Shown one piece after another: positions 7,411-11,979 of a DNA stretch of 11,979 bases (positions within the stretch are counted from its first letter, which is position 1; each line of letters starts with the position of its first letter). The DNA is taken from assembly GCA_937897495.1 (NCBI GenBank), contig CALCBL010000655.1, positions 1 through 11,979 of the forward strand. The letters run 5' to 3'. This DNA comes from an uncultured Burkholderiales bacterium (GTDB taxonomy: Bacteria > Pseudomonadota > Gammaproteobacteria > Burkholderiales > Burkholderiaceae_C). The notes under the pieces are model-generated. The model was not told the DNA's origin, ran no database searches, and saw nothing but the letters and a program-made list of their open reading frames with translations. Position numbers and translations under genes: made by a program.

Positions 7411-7920
7411 CTAATTGCTGAGCAAGGCTTCTGCAACCTGCATGTAATTGCCCTGGCAAAACAGCAAGGGCGTTTTGTTTTCATAAACATAATTTTCAAC
7501 TTGTCCTAAAAACAAGACATGGTCTCCCACCACCGTTCGCTGGATGGTTTTGCATTCAAAGGTGGCCACGCAATTTTGAATCACAGGCAGGCCGTCCAAT
7601 CCCTCGGTGTACTCAACGCCTGCGAACTTGTCTTCTAGGGTTTTTGAAAATTGCTTTGACAAGTTCATTTGATCAAGCGCTAAAACATTGATGACAAAGC
7701 GACCTGTTTCATCAAACACCTCCAAGCTGGGTGAAGTTGAGACCAAACTCCACAACACAATGGGCGGCTCCAAGGACACAGAGCTGAAAGAGTTGGCAGT
7801 GACACCCACCAAACGCGATTGCAAGTTACCAGAAGTAACCACCGTAACGCCGGTGCCAAAACTGCCCAAGGCATTGCGCAAATCGCGCTTATCCCAACTT
7901 GTGTTTCTTTTTGTATTCAT
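7411..7920 (-). CDS. Flavin reductase of a two-component monooxygenase (HpaC/HsaB/RutF-like)
   Basis: A 169-residue flavin_reduct-domain protein of normal length. FGTGVTVVTSG (21-31), GVTANSFSSVSLEPPIVLW (39-57), the FVINVL strand (75-80) and GDHVLFLGQVENY (132-144) are the usual FMN-binding and dimer-interface segments. It reduces free FMN or FAD with NAD(P)H and hands the reduced flavin to a partner monooxygenase. The ATG at 7920 is forced: an in-frame TAA lies only three codons upstream. No recognisable Shine-Dalgarno precedes it (AAAGTCCTCAA then ATG). Two possible clients are in view: the adjacent LLM enzyme (26 nt downstream, same operon) and the HpaB/HsaA-like monooxygenase at 3914-5140. 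By sequence type the reductase fits the second class best; by position it fits the first. Confidence 0.92.
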   Translation of the reverse strand: MNTKRNTSWDKRDLRNALGSFGTGVTVVTSGNLQSRLVGVTANSFSSVSLEPPIVLWSLVSTSPSLEVFDETGRFVINVLALDQMNLSKQFSKTLEDKFAGVEYTEGLDGLPVIQNCVATFECKTIQRTVVGDHVLFLGQVENYVYENKTPLLFCQGNYMQVAEALLSN

Positions 7921-7994
7921 TTGAGGACTTTACGGGCTGACATAGCGTCAACTCGTCAGGAGTTTCCCTTAAAAATTTTGATATCGTGCCCTAA
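7921..7994 (-). promoter_or_regulatory. 74-bp gap upstream of the flavin reductase, possible internal promoter
   Basis: This is the longest gap inside the minus-strand operon. It holds a short inverted repeat (CTGAC 7937-7941, GTCAG 7955-7959, with another GTCA at 7947-7950) and, on the minus strand, TTGACG (complement of 7946-7951), but no -10 at a proper distance. The repeat is too weak for a terminator. It may carry an internal promoter or an mRNA processing site; nothing decisive is visible. Confidence 0.2.
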
Positions 7995-9056
7995 TTAAAG
8001 CGCTATTGACGGTGTAGCCACCGACTCTACCTGACGCGAAGTGACCGACTTCATGATGGCCTCTAAGGCTGCCACATTGGCCAACATTTCTGTATGGCTC
8101 ACAGGATAAGGGTGCTCGCCTCGAACGGCTTTGGCAAAGGCTTCTAAATTGGACAGCACACTCGGGAATTTTTCAGCAAAACTCACCACGGGCTCTTGGC
8201 CTTGCATCACGCGCTTGATGTCCCAGCCCGCAGGACTCTCGGGGTGCTTGCGGTCTCGAATTTCGACCCAGCCTTTAGAGCCATAGACAGCGAACCGCCC
8301 TTCAAAGGGGGTGGCTAACATGGCACTGATGAGGGCATTGGCGCCCCCCGGAAAGCCCAACATGATGCCCAGCGTGTCGCCATTTTCAAAATAAGATCCG
8401 CGTGTGGCCAAGCGCGCCCAAACCGATTCGGCAGGCCCTAAAACCGCAATGGCCAAATCAACCAAATGAATGCCCGTTGCAGTGAGCGGGCCCACAGGGG
8501 CATGCTGATTTGAAAGACGCCAATTGTCTTTGGGCAAAGCGAAAAACTTGTCTTGGCTGAAGTTGGCTTCAATTTGCAAAATGCTGCCAAGCACCCCAGC
8601 TTGAATGTCTTGGCGAAGTTCAATGATGGCAGGCTCAAACCGACGCTCATGGCCAATGCCTAAAACACGATTGTGGTTGACACAAGTGGCAATGGCTTTT
8701 TGCGCATCAAGGTAGGTGAGGCATAAAGGCTTTTCACAAAACACATGTTGGCCGGCTTGCGCTGCCGCCACAATTTGATCGGCATGCTGCTGATGGGGCG
8801 TGCACAAAATAACCGCCTCCATGTTTTGAATTTTCAAAAATGCATCGAAGTCGGAAAGGATTTGGACATCTTTCAAAACAGGATCGTGGCTCATCTGTGT
8901 TCGCAAATCAGCATCAAGCTCAACCACCGCCACCAAATTCAAAAGGTCAGATGTCGCTATTTGTTTGGCAATGGTCTTGCCCCACCACCCATAACCGACC
9001 AAGCCTATTTGAACGGGCACCGAGGTTGTTGAAGTATTGAAAGATGCAGTTGCCAT
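7995..9056 (-). CDS. Gfo/Idh/MocA family NAD(P)-dependent oxidoreductase
   Basis: A 353-residue protein with an N-terminal Rossmann domain (GLVGYGWWG, residues 18-26), the family EKP motif in FCEKPLC (106-112) with the catalytic-type Lys109, and a C-terminal alpha/beta domain whose GIHLVD segment (195-200) holds the usual His and Asp. Members oxidise or reduce sugar, inositol or other hydroxy/keto groups, and some act on aromatic intermediates such as phthalate dihydrodiols or 4-carboxy-2-hydroxymuconate semialdehyde. The start is ATG 9056 with AAGGCG at 5-nt spacing; a TTG further up at 9077 is rejected for lack of a ribosome site. It lies 37 nt downstream of the CobW gene in the same presumed operon. 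A role as a pathway dehydrogenase is inferred. Confidence 0.9.
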   Translation of the reverse strand: MATASFNTSTTSVPVQIGLVGYGWWGKTIAKQIATSDLLNLVAVVELDADLRTQMSHDPVLKDVQILSDFDAFLKIQNMEAVILCTPHQQHADQIVAAAQAGQHVFCEKPLCLTYLDAQKAIATCVNHNRVLGIGHERRFEPAIIELRQDIQAGVLGSILQIEANFSQDKFFALPKDNWRLSNQHAPVGPLTATGIHLVDLAIAVLGPAESVWARLATRGSYFENGDTLGIMLGFPGGANALISAMLATPFEGRFAVYGSKGWVEIRDRKHPESPAGWDIKRVMQGQEPVVSFAEKFPSVLSNLEAFAKAVRGEHPYPVSHTEMLANVAALEAIMKSVTSRQVESVATPSIAL

Positions 9057-9093
9057 GGAAACGCCTTGAATTGTCAAAAAGGTCTGTTAAAAA

Positions 9094-10164
9094 TTAAGTG
9101 GCGCTGAGGGGCGCAGACTTGATAGCCCCCACCGCCTGAAATAAATTTCGAATCACATCGAGCTCCATGTTGCGAACAATGAAAACCAAGCGTGAATCTT
9201 TGTCGTCGCTGGGCCAGCGGTCCATTTTCACAGGTGTGTCAATGATATGTTGCACACCCTGAATCACCACAGGATCGCCATCGACGTTGATGATGCCTTT
9301 TAGGCGAAGCAGATCGGGGCCCCGCAAAGTAGTCAACAACTCTAGGGCCGATGAAAAAGAAAGCCACTCAAAGGGCTCCGTGAATCGCAAAGACAAGGTC
9401 TTCACGGCACTGTTGTGCGTCGCAGATCTTTGGCCCAAATACCGGCCTGTGCCATTGACATCTGCCGCAGCAACATCATTCAGCGCTTCACCCAAAAACT
9501 GCAAAGTTTTTAGACTGGCACGCGAAGACGACAAGCCCAAATCGATCAAGCTTTTAGGGTCGACTTCACCCTGTCGAATGAACTCAATGGGTGACTGTGA
9601 ATTGAGTTGTCTAATTCGCCCACACAAAGTTTCCAAATGGTCCGCAGAGGTCAAATCAGTTTTAGTCACCAATATTTTGTCGGCAATGGCTATTTGCTTC
9701 ACAGCCTCTGTCTGTTGGTCAATTTGTCCCACGCCATGCAAGCCATCGACCAAGGTAATGAGCCCATCTAGGCGGTAGTGGGCTGCCAGTAAAGTGTCGC
9801 TGGCCAATGTTTGAACCACTGGCGCAGGATCTGCTAGGCCGGTTGTTTCGACAATGACGCGGTCAAAGTCAAACACTTCTCCAACGCGGCGTTGTGCAAA
9901 AAGGTCACGCAGTGTTTCTTGTAAATCGGTTCGCACTGAACAGCAGATGCAGCCGTTGGCCAACAGCGTGATATTTTCTGAAGACACGGTGACCAAATCG
10001 TGGTCAATGCCAATTTCACCCATTTCATTGATGACCACCGCCACACGCCGCATATCGGGGTGCAACAAGAGTTTGGAAATAAGGGTGGTTTTACCGCTGC
10101 CAAGAAAGCCCGTGACCAAAGTCACAGGTATTTTGCCTGCCAACGCATCGCGCGACCAAGTCAC
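9094..10164 (-). CDS. CobW-family (COG0523) GTP-binding metal chaperone
   Basis: A 356-residue GTPase. Walker A GFLGSGKTT lies at 19-27, the switch-like NEMGEIGID at 46-54, the family metal-binding GCICC at 71-75 (Cys72, Cys74, Cys75), ETTGLADPAPV at 106-116, and a TKTD guanine-specificity motif at 167-170. The C-terminal CobW domain follows, with no His-rich tail. COG0523 proteins load Zn, Co or Fe into client enzymes (CobW for cobalamin, activators of nitrile hydratase, ZNG1 for methionine aminopeptidase). The start is GTG 10164: it is the only start that keeps the strand before Walker A, and the frame is closed by the TAA of the upstream gene just 12 nt away. The ribosome site is weak (GTGAAG). 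Co-transcription with a catabolic set suggests a dedicated client, most simply the ACMSD-like amidohydrolase (inference). Confidence 0.92.
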   Translation of the reverse strand: MTWSRDALAGKIPVTLVTGFLGSGKTTLISKLLLHPDMRRVAVVINEMGEIGIDHDLVTVSSENITLLANGCICCSVRTDLQETLRDLFAQRRVGEVFDFDRVIVETTGLADPAPVVQTLASDTLLAAHYRLDGLITLVDGLHGVGQIDQQTEAVKQIAIADKILVTKTDLTSADHLETLCGRIRQLNSQSPIEFIRQGEVDPKSLIDLGLSSSRASLKTLQFLGEALNDVAAADVNGTGRYLGQRSATHNSAVKTLSLRFTEPFEWLSFSSALELLTTLRGPDLLRLKGIINVDGDPVVIQGVQHIIDTPVKMDRWPSDDKDSRLVFIVRNMELDVIRNLFQAVGAIKSAPLSAT

Positions 10165-10176
10165 TGCAGCTTCACT

Positions 10177-11424
10177 TTAAATGTTCATTTCAAGAATGTA
10201 CAAGCCGCCTGTGAAGCGGTCTACGGTGTAGACAATGCGGCGGTCATCGACATACACATCATTGAGTTGGATGGCACCCGCTGGCGATAGTTTGGGCGCA
10301 CCTGGCACAAAGTAGGCAATCTCTTGCACTTGGTAGGGGTTGCTGGTGTCGTAGACCCGCACGCCTGCATTGAAGAAGGAACCCACAATGATGGTGTCCG
10401 ATCTGAACGAGGTAGGGCCTGGCAAATTTTCGTGCAAATTGTGCGCACCAAAACGTCCGCCACGTTTGGCAAATGCGTCATAAGGCGGCGCAGGAAATGT
10501 GCCGATGGGCACGGGGTTGGCTTCGTTGCGTGAATCAACCACCCACACCAATTTGGGCCAATCAGCGCCGTTGTCTTGCACGCACTCGTCGCTTACGATC
10601 CACAAGCCTCTGTCAAAGAGCGGCAATACCGTGTGCGTAAAACCATTGAAAGGCGGCGAGTGGTTCCACTGCGAGACCACCTTGATGTTCTTCATGTCCG
10701 AGATGTCTAGCACCACAGCGCCGCCATCGATGTAACCAATGAAGGCACGGTTGGGCTGCTCTGGAAAGACATTGGTATTGTGTGTTCGAAAGCCTGTGTC
10801 AAACTGAGCGGGCAAGCGCGGTGGCGGTGGCGCTTCATCGCCTTCACGGGTGCCTGGGTACCACCAACGCCCAACTTCCACGGGCTTTTCGGGATCGATG
10901 ATGTCAATGATGCGATAGAACTGATCGTCTAAGGGATTGCGCGGCTGAAAGTCAGAGGCACCTGAGGACATGTGGACATAACGGCCGTCGACAAACCACA
11001 CTGCATGCACGCCTCGAGAGTAAGGGCCAGAACAGTCAAAATGAGAAAGCAAGCGCGGCGTTTCTGGCTGGCTCACATCAAATATATCGATGCCCGCGGG
11101 CTTGATACCTACCGTCGTGGCTTGATAAGCCACCACCATGATGTTGCCCACCACGTCTAAAGAGTTGGAGCGCAGCTTCATGTGCGGCAATTCAGTTTGC
11201 ACAATGAGCTTGGGATTTTGCGGGTCTGTCACGTCGACACCCGAGAAGTTTTTAGGGGCAGATTCGTGCGCCAACCACAAGATTCGGCGGCCATCTGACG
11301 TGAGCTGCATGCCCATCCCCTCGCCCAGTCCACCAAACCCTGCCAGCTCGTGGTGAGCCAACAACTTCATGTTGAGTGACAAGGTCTGATCAGCTCTCGA
11401 TGCCGATTGAGGTGCGTTAAGCAT
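10177..11424 (-). CDS. LVIVD-repeat seven-bladed beta-propeller protein
   Basis: A 415-residue protein built of repeats of the type GVDVTDPQNPKLI (62-74), GIDIFDVSQPETPRLL (111-126), IIDIIDPEKPVEVGRW (172-187), VVLDISDMKNIKVV (237-250), VWVVDSRNEANPVPIG (293-308) and VRVYDTSNPYQVQEI (355-369), ending in GLYILEMN. These are the LVIVD signature, and the count fits a seven-bladed propeller. His140, His215, His264 and His328 recur at the same inner-strand position in four successive blades, suggesting a central metal site. No signal peptide is seen, so it is probably cytoplasmic. The ATG at 11424 is chosen because a candidate promoter lies just upstream and the in-frame TTG at 11481 would fall before its likely start point; the ribosome site (GATGAG, 9 nt) is mediocre. 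First gene of the operon. Function unknown; an enzyme of the selenium-binding/propeller oxidase kind is one possibility. Confidence 0.82.
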   Translation of the reverse strand: MLNAPQSASRADQTLSLNMKLLAHHELAGFGGLGEGMGMQLTSDGRRILWLAHESAPKNFSGVDVTDPQNPKLIVQTELPHMKLRSNSLDVVGNIMVVAYQATTVGIKPAGIDIFDVSQPETPRLLSHFDCSGPYSRGVHAVWFVDGRYVHMSSGASDFQPRNPLDDQFYRIIDIIDPEKPVEVGRWWYPGTREGDEAPPPPRLPAQFDTGFRTHNTNVFPEQPNRAFIGYIDGGAVVLDISDMKNIKVVSQWNHSPPFNGFTHTVLPLFDRGLWIVSDECVQDNGADWPKLVWVVDSRNEANPVPIGTFPAPPYDAFAKRGGRFGAHNLHENLPGPTSFRSDTIIVGSFFNAGVRVYDTSNPYQVQEIAYFVPGAPKLSPAGAIQLNDVYVDDRRIVYTVDRFTGGLYILEMNI

Positions 11425-11523
11425 GGGTAAATACTCATCAAAAATTTTGTTGAATCTGTAATATAGCGGAAAGGAATTCAAGATCAGTCAAGACATTCCC
11501 TAACCATAAACAGGAGACACTTC
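11425..11523. promoter_or_regulatory. Divergent intergenic control region between operon and Bug receptor gene
   Basis: These 99 bp separate the minus-strand operon from the + strand receptor gene. They contain a minus-strand promoter candidate (separate entry), a perfect 6-bp inverted repeat TTGAAT (11450-11455) / ATTCAA (11476-11481) that brackets its -10, and a direct repeat TCAAGA (11478-11483 and 11488-11493) spaced exactly 10 bp. No clear + strand promoter was found. The + strand ribosome site AGGAGA lies 6 nt before the ATG at 11524. Confidence 0.5.
11460..11491 (-). promoter_or_regulatory. Candidate sigma-70 promoter for the minus-strand operon
   Basis: On the minus strand, TTGACT (complement of 11486-11491) is a good -35 and TATATT (complement of 11460-11465) a good -10. 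The 20-bp spacer is longer than the usual 16-18, so the promoter would be weak or activator-dependent. Transcription would start near 11450, leaving a leader of roughly 25-30 nt before the ATG at 11424. Confidence 0.3.
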
Positions 11524-11979
11524 ATGAATTTTGCATTGACCCCGCGTTGGAAGAATTTCTTCCAAATTTCCCTTGTTGTGCTAAGTGCTTGTGGCTTGTT
11601 TCAAGCTCAGGCTCAAGCCCAAGCCTTTCCCACCAAACCCGTCAAACTGGTTGTCACTTATCCGCCAGGCGGAAGTTCAGACCTCATGGCGCGCATCATG
11701 GGCCAAAAGCTTAGCGAAGTTTGGGGTCAGCCTGTCATCATAGAAAGCAAGCCCGGAGCAGCTGGCTCTATTGGCATGGAGTTCACAGCCCGTCAACCTG
11801 CCGATGGCTACACCTTTGTAGTGGGCAACTTAGGCCCCGCTTCTGTCAATCCCCTGATTACCAAAGTACCCTACAGCATGGAGAAGGATTTCATTCCTGT
11901 TTCCCTCACTGCAACCGGCCCCAACATCTTGGCAGTTCCCGCAGCCTCCCCCTTTAAAAACTTAAACGATATGTTGGTA
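11524..11979 (+). CDS. Bug-family tripartite tricarboxylate transporter substrate receptor, N-terminal part
   Basis: Partial gene; the first 152 codons are in the window and the frame stays open to the right edge (family usually 320-330 residues). After the leader it reads FPTKPVKLVVTYPPGGSSD (35-53), then a VWGQPVIIESKPGAAGSIG stretch and PADGYTFVVGN, the classical Bug (TctC-like) solute-receptor pattern. Such periplasmic proteins bind carboxylates, often aromatic ones, and feed TctAB-type permeases or sensory systems. The signal sequence has Arg8/Lys10, a short hydrophobic core (12-20) and two alternative processing sites: a lipobox LSAC ending at Cys23, and AQA sites within QAQAQAQA (27-34). 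The start is ATG 11524 with AGGAGA at 6 nt. No TctA or TctB gene is in view. It is divergent from the catabolic operon, suggesting uptake of its substrate. Confidence 0.92.
   Translation, partial: MNFALTPRWKNFFQISLVVLSACGLFQAQAQAQAFPTKPVKLVVTYPPGGSSDLMARIMGQKLSEVWGQPVIIESKPGAAGSIGMEFTARQPADGYTFVVGNLGPASVNPLITKVPYSMEKDFIPVSLTATGPNILAVPAASPFKNLNDMLV

Noticed and set aside
7385..7459. Extended start for the LLM oxidoreductase at 7459
   Set aside because: It would overlap the end of the flavin reductase, and the added residues do not resemble the family N-terminus, which begins at MKYSTF.
7937..7959. Inverted repeat CTGAC/GTCAG as a rho-independent terminator
   Set aside because: Five-bp arms around a 13-nt loop with no U-run; too weak to terminate.
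9097..9120. GC-rich GCGC...GCGC stretch at the 3' end of CobW as a terminator
   Set aside because: It is inside the coding sequence, the stem is only 4 bp and there is no U-tract in the transcribed direction.
9287..9778. 163-codon + strand open frame opposite the CobW gene
   Set aside because: Antisense to a well-supported GTPase; the protein is low-complexity Ser/Lys-rich with no recognisable motif.
11425..11481. Extended TTG start (11481) for the LVIVD protein
   Set aside because: No ribosome site, and it would lie upstream of the likely transcription start; ATG 11424 fits better, though not proven.
1..11979. CRISPR arrays, tRNA/rRNA genes, insertion sequences, attachment sites, toxin-antitoxin or defence genes
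   Set aside because: Looked for and not seen: no regularly spaced repeats, no transposase or integrase motifs, no cloverleaf-like segments in the short gaps.

Overview
The window looks like chromosomal DNA of a Betaproteobacterium, most likely Burkholderiales/Comamonadaceae. This is inferred from moderate GC (a little over 50% by eye), very tight gene packing, a Bug-family periplasmic solute receptor (a family hugely expanded in that order), and the mix of molybdenum hydroxylase, flavin monooxygenase and ACMSD-like amidohydrolase genes. No rRNA, tRNA, CRISPR array, insertion sequence or phage gene is visible. No stretch over 100 bases lacks a gene, except where the window cuts off the first and last genes.

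Layout: (i) 1-1042 (+), the C-terminal part of a molybdopterin-binding hydroxylase subunit (xanthine dehydrogenase family), cut by the left edge. (ii) 1050-2883 (-), a two-gene operon encoding a polysaccharide-deacetylase/PuuE-like protein and a 3-hydroxyisobutyrate-dehydrogenase-like oxidoreductase. (iii) A 93-bp divergent control region at 2884-2976. (iv) 2977-5140 (+), an SMP-30/gluconolactonase-type lactonase followed by an HpaB/HsaA-like flavin-dependent monooxygenase (acyl-CoA dehydrogenase fold). (v) 5132-11424 (-), a probable six-gene operon. In transcription order it encodes a seven-bladed LVIVD beta-propeller, a CobW-family GTPase, a Gfo/Idh/MocA oxidoreductase, a flavin reductase, an LLM-class (luciferase-like) flavin oxidoreductase and an ACMSD-like metal-dependent amidohydrolase. 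(vi) A 99-bp divergent region at 11425-11523. (vii) 11524 to the right edge (+), the N-terminal third to half of a Bug-type receptor of a tripartite tricarboxylate transporter.

Taken together this reads as an accessory catabolic locus for an aromatic or heterocyclic organic acid. This is inference: the receptor would bring the substrate in; the Mo-hydroxylase and one or two reduced-flavin monooxygenases fed by the flavin reductase would hydroxylate it; the lactonase, amidohydrolase/decarboxylase and deacetylase-like hydrolase would open or trim the ring product; and the two NAD(P)-dependent oxidoreductases would finish the oxidation. The CobW protein may supply metal to one of the metalloenzymes. 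The substrate cannot be read from the sequence, and no transcriptional regulator lies in the window. Every protein belongs to a known family; what may be new is the combination, together with a few unusual details: four aligned His in the LVIVD propeller, a Cys/His cluster at the amidohydrolase N-terminus, and a lipobox in the receptor signal peptide.
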